A DNA stretch of 64,000 nt, from assembly GCA_900618795.1 (NCBI GenBank), contig UYJD01000018.1, forward strand, positions 342,633 to 406,632, given 5' to 3'. Shown one piece after another: positions 23,692 to 34,707 of this stretch. The DNA comes from Cyanodermella asteris (taxonomy: Eukaryota > Ascomycota > Lecanoromycetes > Ostropales > Stictidaceae). A program made the translations under genes and the position numbers. The notes under the pieces are model-generated. The model did not search any database and had not been told where the DNA came from. It worked only from the letters and a program-made list of their open reading frames with translations. How positions within the stretch are numbered: position 1 is the stretch's first letter; the number at the start of each line of letters is the position of its first letter.

Positions 23692-24020
23692 ATGCGGCTT
23701 CTGGGAACAAGTCCTGTTGACCCAAATATCCAGAGTATCATCCACAAGGACAAAGATATACTTGTTGAGATCGAAGCAGATGCTCAAGTGCTTGACTGGG
23801 CCTCAACAGAATACTCGTCTAAATGCCCGGCAGGTATGTAGCCATGTATTCGGCTAGACATGAGGTTGAATAGTTGATCTAGTAGCTGAGACAATTTTCA
23901 GGCCCATGGTCTGAGTATCTTGGAAAGGTCAATACAATAACATTTCTCTGTATGCCTAGCTTCGAAGAGTATCTGGACCTCCACAATCCACTTTCAGCAC
24001 GCGGTTGCGCATGGCACTGA
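23692..24020 (+). CDS. Tentative small two-exon protein, unknown
   Basis: Exons 23692-23833 and 23902-24020 join across a 68-nt phase-1 intron with a GTATGT donor, an AGCTGAGAC branch-like site and a TTTTCAG acceptor. The product is 86 residues, acidic, with a WASTEYSSKCPAGPWSEYLG stretch across the junction and a C-terminal CAWH. No family was recognised. The strong splice signals and continuous frame are the only support. It could be the end of a larger or decayed gene. It lies divergent to the O-methyltransferase, 328 bp away. Confidence 0.3.
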
Positions 24021-26877
24021 AGTCATCGCATCTGTGCCCCAGCAGGAACTCAACCAGATACCAAGCACGCGACCAAGTTGCAACTGTCGACCGTGCTCAA
24101 GGAGAAGACGTAATCATTTGCGTCCATAGTGAACTCCGCGCTCAAAAGTGACGTTTTCTCGCAATGACGACAACCTGAGCCTGGTTGCACTGCCTCGATC
24201 ATCAGCTGCTGTTTCAGCAACATCTCGGACACAGGGCGGCGGGTGATCAGAGGACCGGCGGCCGGCACCAACGCATCGTGTCTCGGCGTGGACCAATAGC
24301 TGCACATGAACTCCGTTTCAGGTGTGCGTATCGATCGCTGGACCTTGCTGGCCAGGTTGCATCGCCACTACGCCAGCCCAGCTTTCAGTGTAAGAGATTG
24401 GTCTGTCTTCCGACGAGTGCGTGCCTAGGCCGATGAGGAAAATAGTTGCGACTACCCCAGAGACAAGGATGGACAGGACGGGTGGGATGGGCAAAGTGAA
24501 AAGCCGATAGTTGCGCGGCGGCTGCAGCAGGAAAAGGTTTACAGTAAGCAATTTCCGAACTGAGGGGCGTGGTCGGCTGATTGTGGGTGATTCCAGTGCT
24601 GTAAAGTGGTTTACGCCCTCCTACCATGATGAAGACACTGACTGGGCGTCTGCCGACCGCCAGACAAGACATTGTTTCCACTTCCTGTGGTTGCGACGAT
24701 GCAGGGCTCTTTGATGCGTGTCTTAATATCCAAGACGCCGCATAACAAACAAATACCCTTCCTGTTCGTCCTGTCAAAGTTGTACTCACGATAATCGATG
24801 AACAAGGCTCTAGTGCGCCACTGAGCGATCCTGGTCTTGGTGACTGTCCGAAGCGGGTAGTCAATGCTCTTATTCGGTCAGCTGATGGCGATGTGGCACG
24901 GGCCAGATTACTCTCGGTTCCTCCTTTTTCGGACAGCGCGAGTCCACGATAGATCATGATGACAAGCCCGCAGCATGTCTTGCGAACGCCTTCAGTGTCG
25001 TCTTGTCGAACATCGCATGCAGGGAGGTCTCGACGCCGATGGGCCATAAGTTGCGATTGAAAGAGGTGTGCTTTAACTCGTGGACGCAGATGCATTCTGC
25101 CCGCCTACACTCAAGTTGTGCAGAGTCAGAGATCAAACAGCTTTGCGGCCATTGATCAGGCCGCCGACGAACGCCACGTTGTCGCTCACGCCTGTGACTC
25201 TCTATCTGCGATACAGTACTCGCTGCATAATGATGATGCTCACTGTTCACCGACTCACAAAATTCACAGTACAATAATTGCCCTCTACTTTGAGAGTCAG
25301 CTCAATGCGGGCCTGATCGTCGCTTTGATCCTAGAACCAAGAAACGGAATGGCTAATTTCAGACGGACCCTGAATCTTCTGAACTCCTGAATACACGTCG
25401 CCCTTGATCGGTGAGTGTGATTCCCGTTTGACGAGGGATAGCTTCTGTGCCGTACGGGTGGTATGGGATCGACTCTCCTTGACGGACGATGTACTGTCGC
25501 ATTCTTGTGATGGTGGCTTTCAACTCGCAGAAAGGAAGCGGCTATGGCGCTATCAAGGGCATATCGTGGCCGCTGATACTTCGTCCGCCGGCAGTCATGG
25601 AACAAAGCAGATGTCGACAGGAGCTCGGGACAGGGGTGCGTCAAGTTGAGCGGACCGCAATAGGCATCGTGCTGGCGTAGAAGCAGCAAAATCGTCAAAG
25701 AAGCACGGTGAGTGGCCGGATTCCCGCCGTCAACACAGCAGGGATTGTGGGAGACGAGCGGCGATGGGCCAATGGACGAGCTGGAAGCAGAGGGCGTTCC
25801 AAAATTGGGAGAATTAAGGTCGCTGGCGAGCAGAGCGGCTGGTCCGTGCATGCGCCCGTCGCTGCTTCCCTCTCCCTCTGGACCGGCGGGCTGCTGCTTT
25901 TTCGCGGCGCGCGTGGCAGGAGCGACCCAGCCAGCAGCTCTGCCACGCCAAGCCGGCCCCTGCACTTTCCTCTTTGCTGGCTGAGGCTCCATCGCTCTTT
26001 CTTCTCTTCGCTTGCCCTCGCTCCCTTCGTCTTGCTTGCTGCTCGCTCCAAGGACTGCTGGCCCTCTTCACCTGCTGCTTTTTTTGCCATTCATTATTCT
26101 TCTTCCCAAACCTTCTTCGACAACAAAACATAGAAACCACTGATTAAAAAAAACACATTCACCTCGTCGGATCTGCCGCTTTCCACCCGTGACGCGCGCT
26201 CGCCGTAATTCACTGCCCTGCACACCGTCGAGAGCAACCACCAGCACGCACGTCCACTCCGACAACCAAAGCAGCAAACTAATATCCTTCTTTCGGCCAG
26301 TCCTGATCCCCTCTCCCAGCGAGAGCACAGCGACAACGCAACAGCAAGTCTGCCATCGCGTCCAGCTTCGCCTTCCCGGTCGCACTGCACCGCTCACCGC
26401 ACGCCCAAGACCGCTTTCGCGCCTGCCAGCACGCCTTCCCCCACCACTCAGTGAAAGAAAGATAGGAACAAAGGGACTCAACTCGATCCAGACGCATCCT
26501 CGCAAAGGAGTCTACACGTCCTGCCGCACTGCCGACCTGCCCGCAGTCGCCGCCAATAACTCCAACGTGCTTCGGCCGTCTTCCTTGGCTTCTCACTTCA
26601 CTCTCCAGGTAGTAACACTTGCCCCGGCGAGTCGAGCTTTACTCCGGCCAGATTTTCGTTCCTTGATTGAATAGCGGTTGCTTTGAGGCTTCCGTCTGGC
26701 TGCGATCTATTCGCTCTTCAACCCCCACTGTCGTCTCGTGTGTCTCCATCGCGAGTCACCAACTTGTACAAACTTGCAAGCTTGATACCCACTACAGTTG
26801 ATCTGTCAGCACTCCTTCTACGACACTAACGATAATACCCGACGAACCAACCCTCATACTCAACCAACACAGTCACT
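24021..26877. other. Intergenic, with a pyrimidine-rich leader before 26878
   Basis: About 2.9 kb. From roughly 25850 to 26870 the plus strand is very C/T-rich with few AGs, typical of the promoter and 5' UTR of a well-expressed fungal gene. The open frames there are compositional. Around 24300-25280 several minus-strand frames overlap, one with a possible membrane helix (IPPVLSILVSGVVATIFLIG) near 24450 and a GTGAGT donor near 24790. No consistent gene model could be built. Confidence 0.4.
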
Positions 26878-28449
26878 ATGAGTTTCGGCGCTGGCGGCCT
26901 CGCTCAGATGACTTACAATAATCTCAATGGCGGAATGGGCCTCCCCAACTCCGGTCTCTCCTCCCGCGGCGCCAACATGAAGCGTCTCACCATTTCTGCT
27001 CCTTCCCCCAATGATGAGGTCGCGCAGGCTCCCAAGAGCAGCCGTGCGCAGTTGCTCTCTGGATTGCGTACCCAGAAGAACAACGCTGGCTCTATTCCGG
27101 GTACCGCGCCTGCAACCCAGACTCTGTTCCCCAACAACAGGAAGTCGAGCCCGCCTGCTCAACAGAACCATCTTGCCGTCCCGCAAACTGCTACCGCTGC
27201 CAGCTTCAGTCAATCCAATCAACTGAACGTGCCCGTAGTGGGTCCGAGAGGTCACCACTACACGCCTTCCCAGGTCCTGTCGCCCCCGTCTATCACTCTC
27301 GAAAGCGAGGAAGCCGAGGCTCAGCTCGACCCAAGCTACTACCAGGAACTGCTTCGCATGAACCAGCACCTGGCACAGCAGCAGGAGCGCCTTAAGCAGC
27401 AGCTCGTGGCTGTTACCCAGCAGGCTCAGCAAATGGGACTGAGCCCTCAACAGGCTCAGTACTACGCTCAGATGATGGCTCAGCAGGCTGGTCTTTACCC
27501 TCAGCAGATGCAAATGCCACAGCAGCCCATGGTCGAGGCTGTTCCCGGACAGCCTGGTCTGTTCATCATCACAAACCCGCTTACTGGTCAGAGCCAGTAC
27601 TACTTTGATCAGAACTCTGCTGCTCAACAGATGGCCTACGGCATGGACGCGAGCATCAATGATCACGGCCTCAGCCACTCGCCCCCTCCTGCTACCCCGA
27701 CCTACAACAAGACCTTCGAACAGCCGACCCAGAACCACGCAAAGTCCAACAACTGGCGCAGCATCTCGCCTCCAAAGCACACCTCTACTCCACCCACTGA
27801 GGAGCCCGTGTCTCTGCCTCCTCAGTCCGCCAATGCATGGCGCCCTGGCCACAAGAAGACCACGTCAATGATGCCTACTTCCACTCCTAGCACTGAGAAC
27901 GTTCCCAAGGCGGCTCCAGCTGTACAGGGCAACTTCGGTCCGGGCCAAAACCGGGAGGGCGAACACCCTGTCCGTCAGCCTCGTGGTCCGCCGGCGCTCG
28001 ATGAGCTCGTTAGCAAGCCGACCAGCAAGCACGAGGGCAGCAAGAATTTTGCTTCTCGCCAACGTCGTGCCGCCCTGCACAATATCATCTCTGCTGGTGC
28101 TGCTCGTCGTTCTTATGCTGGAAGCAACCCGAGTCTTAGCCCGACTTCGGAACGTGATGAGCTTGTCTTCTCTAGTGCCGAAGACAATGACACTGCTAGC
28201 ATCAGATCGGGCGGTAGCACTCAACGCGCGATTGGCAGCGAGCGCAAGGAGCGTGCTGAGCGCGAGAGCCGCGAGCGTGAGCGCAAGAACAGCTTTGAGG
28301 CTGAAACCAAGAGCGTCAGCAGCGAGGAGGGTCTGGTTGACGTGCAGAACAAGATGGCTACTGTCGGACTCGACAACAAGGAGAAGCGTCGAAGTGCCAT
28401 TCTAGGTCTCAAGGATGCCACTGGCGAGCGCAGGAAACTGATGTTCTAG
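26878..28449 (+). CDS. Conserved-looking Gln/Pro-rich protein, function unknown
   Basis: Intronless 523-residue frame starting MSFGAGGLAQMTYNN after a long pyrimidine-rich leader. Residues ~165-215 are a Gln-rich coiled-coil-like segment (AQQQERLKQQL, SPQQAQYYAQMMAQQ). A hydrophobic patch PGQPGLFIITNPLTGQ follows. The middle is Ser/Pro-rich with repeated SPP and TPP motifs. The C-terminus is highly charged (GSERKERAERESRERERK) and ends in a compact basic tail EKRRSAILGLKDATGERRKL. It resembles fungal cytoplasmic RNA-regulatory or cell-polarity scaffold proteins in composition, but no defined domain is seen and no function is assigned. Strong codon bias suggests good expression. Confidence 0.85.
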   Translation: MSFGAGGLAQMTYNNLNGGMGLPNSGLSSRGANMKRLTISAPSPNDEVAQAPKSSRAQLLSGLRTQKNNAGSIPGTAPATQTLFPNNRKSSPPAQQNHLAVPQTATAASFSQSNQLNVPVVGPRGHHYTPSQVLSPPSITLESEEAEAQLDPSYYQELLRMNQHLAQQQERLKQQLVAVTQQAQQMGLSPQQAQYYAQMMAQQAGLYPQQMQMPQQPMVEAVPGQPGLFIITNPLTGQSQYYFDQNSAAQQMAYGMDASINDHGLSHSPPPATPTYNKTFEQPTQNHAKSNNWRSISPPKHTSTPPTEEPVSLPPQSANAWRPGHKKTTSMMPTSTPSTENVPKAAPAVQGNFGPGQNREGEHPVRQPRGPPALDELVSKPTSKHEGSKNFASRQRRAALHNIISAGAARRSYAGSNPSLSPTSERDELVFSSAEDNDTASIRSGGSTQRAIGSERKERAERESRERERKNSFEAETKSVSSEEGLVDVQNKMATVGLDNKEKRRSAILGLKDATGERRKLMF

Positions 28450-28997
28450 GTCATTGCTGGGCGTATTGCACATTGCTTTTCTCTGAAGCTCATTTTCTCC
28501 ATCGCAAGCAAGTAACTTGCATTCACTTTTTCACTTTTGGACGAAGCTGTAGATTGAATGAGTTACTCAAAACCTCGAGTTCAGGAGGGGAAATGATTGG
28601 AGCTTTTGGATCGGCGCGGACATCTCAGTCCAGGTTCTGACTTTCAGACACGAGTCACTCGTTATCGTAACGTGTTGGAGATGTGAATCTGTGGCGATGT
28701 GTATCATTACAAGAATGAAATGAAGAAATGAACTCAAGATGAAGTCTGGAATGCAATTTGCTGTGAACTGTGGCGATGTACTTAGTTTGGATTATGTTTG
28801 CTGCCTCCGATCTTCCCTGCCGCAACAACATGCTGGCCCGACAGCGTTTCGAAATTTCGAATTACTTCTTGCATCGGTATTATCGACGCACCAGTAGACC
28901 TTTTCAAAGCCCGCGAGTATCGTTAGCAGCCTGCTGCAGCTTTCCAAGCCTCACATTCTCCCCATAACATTCAGCCTTCAACGCCGCCCTCGGCTCC
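28450..28997. other. 3' flank, nothing recognised
   Basis: T-rich 3' untranslated-type sequence follows the stop at 28449. No gene or structured element was recognised. Confidence 0.5.
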
Positions 28998-29850
28998 TCA
29001 AGCTCCGTATACACATTCCCCCATCACCAGTATCGCCCTCCCATTCCACCTCCCCGCCTCAGTCCCCGGCCCATCCAGCCCACACTCCTCCACCCTCCGT
29101 TCCTGCCGCGCCGTTGCCGCACACACCATCGCCCTCGCGACCGTCTCCGCTTCACAAACCGGCGTCTCCGCATCCCTGAACTTGACCCTCAACCCCTCCC
29201 CCATCATCAGCGGCGTCGCCGTCCAACCCGGACGGACATAATTGATACCCATATCATCCCGCGGGAGGACAGTCCGCTGCGAAAGCATGAAAACTCAGCA
29301 GTCCAGCCTTCATGGCCTGCGTAGACGGGCGGTTTCCATTCGGGTGAATATCTGATTGGAAATGGAGGTCAGCACGATGCTGCCGCCCCGTCCTCGCCGG
29401 CGCATCCGTGGCTGCGGCGAGTTTGCATAAGGACAGCGCGGCCCGCAGGTTTGATTTGGATGACGAACTGGTGGGGTGAGGGTTCGAGGAGGGTGGACCC
29501 CGTCGGGGGACCAGGTGTCGGTGTTCAAATCGGTTCCGCCGCTGATGCCGGCGTTGGCGATGGCGATGTTGACACCCCCCCGCGTGGTTGAAGGCGGCGT
29601 TTAGGTCAGATCAGGAGGTTGTGTCGCATTTTGTGAAACTGGCGCTGGCGGAGAGGGGGGACAAGGGGGTTTGGAGGTCGAGGATGTGCACTGTGGCACT
29701 TTGGAAGAAAGGAGGTGGAATGTTGAGAGGCCGATTCCGGATGAGCCGTTTTGAGGGATGTAAGCGTTTGGGATCTTGATCTATGTGGATTTGATCGAGC
29801 AGGTTGGGGCATTAGACTGGAAGGGAAAGGCTGGAAGATGTATTTCAAGG
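28998..29850 (-). pseudogene. Decayed short-chain dehydrogenase/reductase (SDR)
   Basis: SDR landmarks appear in order on the minus strand but in different frames. A cofactor-binding NGSSGIGLS motif (~29750) is followed by VHILDL and by a stop-interrupted DLNAAFNHAG. Then come VNIAIANAGISGGTDLN (~29570), an out-of-frame LRAALSLCKLA, GGSIVLTSISNQIF (~29370), QAMKAGLLSF, INYVRPGWTATPL (~29230) and a terminal GRAILVMGE. At least three frame changes and one or two stops separate them, and the usual catalytic YxxxK block is damaged. A C-terminal frame (28998-29288) remains open. The multiple indels argue for a true pseudogene rather than one sequencing error. This SDR type is common in fungal secondary metabolism. 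Confidence 0.75.
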
Positions 29851-31262
29851 CTGTATATGATACTGACGTCGCCTTAGCGCGGCGGCTTCATGCTGGGCTC
29901 GGAGAATGTTCGTTCCTGTCACGATGGCAATCGTTCCTGTCAAGTCGGAGATTCCCGAGTCATCGATCTGACGTGAAGTCATCGCGGTAGCAAAGTCTCG
30001 GTTTCGAATCTTACCTCAGCCTGCATATGCGTGGAGTGTGTGGTGGATTTGTTCTGGCAGTTGTAAGCTTTTTGTAATCTACCATCAACAAATATGCATC
30101 ATGAGTCAGCCGCAAATACGACCTCAACCATTTCAAAGAGACCTTTTTGTGGGTCATATTATGAAGAAAGCTTCTCACCCAGATAGACTTACAACCGGAC
30201 CGCTGAGGTCACGATCGGCCACACAATACTGCGCGTGGGACTGCTGGTAAATCCAGATGCTGAAAAGGATAATGATAATGATAATATGCTTATCTCATCA
30301 TACAAATGCGCGGGGACGAAGACATGATTAACGTTTCGGTGAACACATGATTGAGGGTCTAGAAGGAATTTGGATCAGCGAGCAGAACGAAGACGAGTTA
30401 TCGATTGATCGATCCCTGCTCGAATCAGTCATCTTTAGTCGTCTTCCGTACATCGTAACGTTGCGCGCTACTATCCTCTTGTGCATACGACAGCATTATC
30501 CGGCTCTACCGTAATGCTTGCAAACTTGGCCTGCTTATCGATCATCGGCGACGGGTATTTTGCGCAATGATGACACAGTCTCTGTAGAACAAACGCCTTT
30601 TCTGTCGGGGTGGATCTAGCTTGATGTCAATGCGTACAGCTCGCAGGAAAGGCCCTTTGTAGCGGATACCAGCCTGTGTTCAAGCTCGTCCATCGACACT
30701 GACAGCGGTACAAACTGAGTCAATAGTTCAACGAAGTTGAGGAAATCATTCTTGTTCGGGATTTACTTGACCTTCTTCGTCCTTGGTTGCTAGCTGTGCC
30801 GCACAACTACATGGCTCTGGACGGAGTACGTGAATACTCGCCCGTGGCACTCGGGGTAACTGAGTATATCATCAGAGGTGATTATTACGATACCTTCATC
30901 CGCCATATCCCGCAACAAGAGCTCGACGCTCAGACCGGCGAGGGGTTCACTCAATAGCGGATCGACCATGTCTTCTTGCGAAGGGCGGAAGACGTGTTGC
31001 AACGTTCACAAACATTGGATACTTCTTCTTCCCTTCCGAAGTATAACGAGTGCAGCAGCAATCAAAGCTTTATCCAAGTTCACGACCGATCCGAGGATTC
31101 AAAGTCCAAATATGGAGGCTGTTAGCATGGTTCGGACCGGCATTCGTCCTTTCCAAACTTCCTGAGCTACGAAGTCGGATTATGGGTCGGCCAGCCCCAA
31201 GGAACGAAAAGATACGAAGGCATCGACATCGACATCGACCTCACACATGCAAGTGAACTCAC
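29851..31262. other. Intergenic, nothing recognised
   Basis: About 1.4 kb of unremarkable sequence. A short tgataatga repeat occurs near 30270. No supported gene. Confidence 0.45.
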
Positions 31263-31770
31263 TTTCAAGCTTCCACTCCACCAAAGCTGATGATGTATGC
31301 TCCAGTCTGGCCATGATAGCTTCCATCTCACTCCGATTGCCTCAGCGGACGAGCTGCGTACATGGCTGGGCCAAGGTCAAGATGTAAACTCACCAAAAGC
31401 TGCAGCCCATCCAGTGCGGCTCTCAGTACATTTATGGCCAGGGAATCTGCCATTTTAAGACGCCGTTTCCGTTCGAAAATGAATTTGTCGCTGGAGATGT
31501 CATCAGCAGTTCGGGGTTGCCCAGAACGTACCTCTACATCCTCGCCCGCAATAGCTATGGTAAGGTCGCAATCACCACTCAGTGGAACACTGTCTGAACA
31601 AACTTCCCGCTTATAGCTCCGTTCAAACTTCAGTACGATGGCGGCCCAGCCAAAGGCCACATCCATTGCCAATCGGCACAATTTGCAAATTACTTCACCG
31701 GTATGGCGCTATCGTACGACGCCCGACGTGGCACAACATGCGGCTTTCTCTGCCTCGAAAGCAGCCAATC
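31263..31770 (-). pseudogene. Possible remnant of an AflR-like Zn2Cys6 regulator C-terminus
   Basis: A minus-strand frame ending near 31397 contains ICKLCRLAMDVAFGWAAIVLKF, then DKFIFERKRRLKMADSLAINV and LRAALDGLQLL. A GTGAGT donor follows, and a possible next exon begins MEAIMARLEHTSSALVEW. The order of a Cys pair with a hydrophobic helix, a charged linker, and a helix pair after a short intron resembles the C-terminal (PF08493-type) region of fungal AflR-like regulators. Upstream the same frame meets TAG at ~31706 and further stops. No Zn2Cys6 binuclear cluster was found. It is a weak, pattern-based call and could be chance. Confidence 0.25.
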
Positions 31771-32759
31771 GGTCCATTCTTCCATCTGCAGCAACTGAAA
31801 CAATACATGGCACGCCCCCTGCTCCTCTCCATTCTCATCCTCAGACAGCGAGCAGACTTTCACCAGACGGGGTCGCAAATGGCCAACAACATGACGGGCT
31901 CGGTGCATTCGGGATCGGGCCTCTTGCACAGATCCTGCTTCTTCGACCCACACGTCGTCAAATCGCAAACATCTTTTTCCAAGGTTGAAGATGACTCGAC
32001 CACGGGTCGCTTGCATGCAACGGTTGTGAATTCGTGCGGCCATCTGACGCATGGCGCCATGTGTTTCCTGGGAGACGTGGCCGAAGGGATCCAGAGGTCG
32101 TTCCCGCAGGTCCCTTGCGCTCTTCTCGACGACCAGCTGGCGCATCTGAACACGATTTTTGACATCACGAGTGACGAAGCTATGATTGCGTTGAACCACA
32201 AGGGCAATCTCATCGCAAGCATGAATGTGTAGCTACAGGCTGTGGGTTGAGCTTCAGACCTCGATGATATCGACCAATGACTGACATGTGCAAGCCTTAC
32301 AATATCGTGCAGCAAAATTCAATGAAGCAAGCGCGACGAGATGTGAAGATTACCTTGATGGACTCGGCCCAGATGAAAGCCATCGCCTTGATGACGATGA
32401 TATTCCTGCGACCAACAGCTCTCGCTGTAAGCAATAAAGAATCGCCGATCAGATGCGCAGACGCTATGGGTCGTAGACAGTATTTAGTATATCTTCATTC
32501 TTCGGTACGGATGACGATGGCAATCTGAGTGTCCTTCCGCGCTTTTAGGTGTTTTGAGAAATCTCCTCGCCTGTGACCTTCACGGTACTCGCTCAGTACC
32601 TCGCTTGAATACGGTGGATAGGCAGGATTAGAAGTCAGATATGCTAGCGTAACATATCACTTCGGAAAATACCAAGAAGAGTGGTTTGGAAGTTCAAGAC
32701 AGGACCAAGCGCAAGTCACGATTTGAGTGAGTCTTTCGCAAGAGCGCTCCGGAATGCGT
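31771..32759. other. No supported gene; overlapping frames on both strands
   Basis: Frames of 150-216 codons overlap on both strands (a plus-strand one ends at 32232, minus-strand ones span 31690-32315). None shows a domain. They may be decayed coding DNA linked to the upstream remnant. Confidence 0.35.
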
Positions 32760-34193
32760 TCACGTCCCGGGTAACAGTGTCCTAGCATCATCCTGCTGCC
32801 CATCCTTCTCTAGTTCCGCAAGATAGCCTTTGTCGCCAAGGTACAGTATGTGCTGCAACACGAGCTCATCACTAATCTCCTGCTGCTGCTCAGTCAACTT
32901 CTGATAAAGAGACTTCCTGCCAACTGCGTTGCCTTTTGCATTACGCCCTCGATTCATCTTCGACGGGTCTCCGGGTTCGTGTTTGAAGTAGCACCTGGCG
33001 CCTCGAGAGCATTTGCCAAAACGGGCGAATTCGCGACAGACTTGCTGCTCTTTACGTTCTCTAGCCGGTAGTGGCACCTTGTCGGGAGCCTGTCGTCTGG
33101 AGGACTCCTCTACTGGTGGGCCGTCGTCTTCGTCTTCGTTGTCGGAAGATTCATCGCTGCTCCCGTCGGAGGAAGTCTCGTCATCGCTCGCGTCGTCTGG
33201 AAGATTGTTGTCTTCTTCGGCATCCGAGACAGCATTGATCGAAGTCTTAGTCGTCACATCGCCGTTTGGTGATCCCGCAAAGTGGTGAGTCTCGCTTGCA
33301 GGCACCGCTGTTTCCGAGGCCCTCTTCTCGAGCTCAGCAATTCGCCTACGAGCCTCAGCAAGCTCGAGTTGCAATTTTTCCGCCTCGCCCCGCCCTTTCG
33401 TCGTCTGCTCCTGGCCTTCCCGACGTTGTCTTCCACCGCGGCCACCTCTGCTCGGATTCGATTCAAGTCTTTGCCGCCTCTCGTCCGCCGCCTGGGTTCT
33501 TCGCTTGGCTCGCTCTTCCGCCTCTACTTCTGCCTTGGCTTTCGCCGCTTCGACCTTCGCCTTTGTAGGGAACCGTTTCCTCCGCTCGGCGATCCATGAT
33601 GCGATGTCCTCGGGCGTATTAAGCGATGCCGTTTGCCCGCGGAACGTGAACTGAAGACTGTTTCCAGCAGATACTTGAGCTGCTAGCTTAGCTTCTTCAT
33701 CCTCATCGCCCTGGTCGTTCTTATCATCAAAGCTCGGAGTCAACCCAAGCACATTCTTCCTCTGCGGCGTTGTCCTGCTCGTTGAGCCTGCCACTGGCTG
33801 CACCGGCTTCGCATTTGCAGGGGGCATCTCGAAGCCAAAGCTAGGGACCGGTGGTGGCGCTGATGAGGCTCCAGCGTAGCGCCCGTTTCGCTGGAAAGCT
33901 TGATCATGCCGGCGTTTCTGCCCTCGCTGGTTTTGTGAAGCGCCACCTCCACGATTACCGGAATCGTGACGAGAGGATCCACGAGATGGGGAGTTGTAGT
34001 TGTTGTAGCCGCTGCCTCCTCTTGTGCTTCGAAAGTCATCCCGTGAGCGATCGGACTGGCCGCGTCCGCGTCCGTAGCCGCCCCGGCCTCCGCGGTTTGG
34101 CGGTGCATCCCATGACACTGATCCGGACTGAGAGTTGGTGTGCTGAGGAGGAGGAGGCGGGGGAGGAGGAAAGACGAAGTTATTTGAAGTCAT
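32760..34193 (-). CDS. NUFIP1/Rsa1-like protein with CCCH zinc finger
   Basis: Single-exon, 477 residues. It starts with a poly-Pro run, then RGG/RG-rich sequence (GGRGGYGRGRG) of RNA-binding type. Around residues 175-215 lies the NUFIP1-type segment (LQFTFRGQTASLNTPEDIASWIAERRKRFPT), in which the EDIxxWIxERRKxFPT core is diagnostic. A charged coiled coil and acidic Ser/Asp tract follow. Near 390-410 a CX8CX5CX3H zinc finger begins CREFARFGKCSRGARC. NUFIP1/Rsa1 proteins act in box C/D snoRNP assembly in the nucleus with R2TP, so a role in ribosome biogenesis or RNA processing is likely. The C-terminal helix (YQKLTEQQQEISDELVLQHILYLG) also fits this family. Confidence 0.85.
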   Translation of the reverse strand: MTSNNFVFPPPPPPPPQHTNSQSGSVSWDAPPNRGGRGGYGRGRGQSDRSRDDFRSTRGGSGYNNYNSPSRGSSRHDSGNRGGGASQNQRGQKRRHDQAFQRNGRYAGASSAPPPVPSFGFEMPPANAKPVQPVAGSTSRTTPQRKNVLGLTPSFDDKNDQGDEDEEAKLAAQVSAGNSLQFTFRGQTASLNTPEDIASWIAERRKRFPTKAKVEAAKAKAEVEAEERAKRRTQAADERRQRLESNPSRGGRGGRQRREGQEQTTKGRGEAEKLQLELAEARRRIAELEKRASETAVPASETHHFAGSPNGDVTTKTSINAVSDAEEDNNLPDDASDDETSSDGSSDESSDNEDEDDGPPVEESSRRQAPDKVPLPARERKEQQVCREFARFGKCSRGARCYFKHEPGDPSKMNRGRNAKGNAVGRKSLYQKLTEQQQEISDELVLQHILYLGDKGYLAELEKDGQQDDARTLLPGT

Positions 34194-34707
34194 CGGTATT
34201 GGTGATGCTTATAGTTCACAACGCGGCGCTGCGCCGATTAAAAGAATGGGCCAATGCGGTAAATCCCAGGTCGCGGTCGACCAGTCACGTCTCGCAAGCG
34301 CACGGCGTCGGCGACAGCCTCGACTCGCATGATCACCGGGGCTTTTCACAACATAGACAGCAAGTGGCACAGCGTGTACACATACTGCTTTACTCGGACA
34401 GCATCTACGGCCCATTCCGTCCGAAATCAGAGCAGATACATATATGCACGAACGCGCACTTTCTTTGGCGGCGCTTCTTGCCCCGGCCAATGTACGATGT
34501 ATATCTACTCATCCACCATCAGAGGACAAAGACATGGAAAGGACACGACAAACACGCTGTCATTGAATGTGCTTCTCCAGAGTTGATGGCAGCCCGTGAA
34601 GCAAGGACTCACTCTGTGCAGCAGCAGATTCCGTATCCCATGCAGCGGTCAAGAAGAGGCCTGCATCAAAATTGCCCACGTTCAAACATCGCTATATCAG
34701 TTTGCAA
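34194..34707. other. Intergenic, nothing recognised
   Basis: Promoter side of the NUFIP1-like gene and 3' flank of the next minus-strand gene. Confidence 0.5.

Noticed and set aside
24385-25095. 236-codon minus-strand frame
   Set aside because: No domain, overlaps other equally plausible frames and cannot be joined to a convincing gene through its GTGAGT site.
25297-26133. Several 100-230 codon frames on both strands before 26878
   Set aside because: They arise from the C/T-rich leader and promoter; composition is low-complexity and frames contradict each other.
26860-27852. 330-codon minus-strand frame opposite the Gln-rich gene
   Set aside because: Antisense shadow of a strongly codon-biased gene; Leu/Ser/Val/Arg-rich composition without domains.
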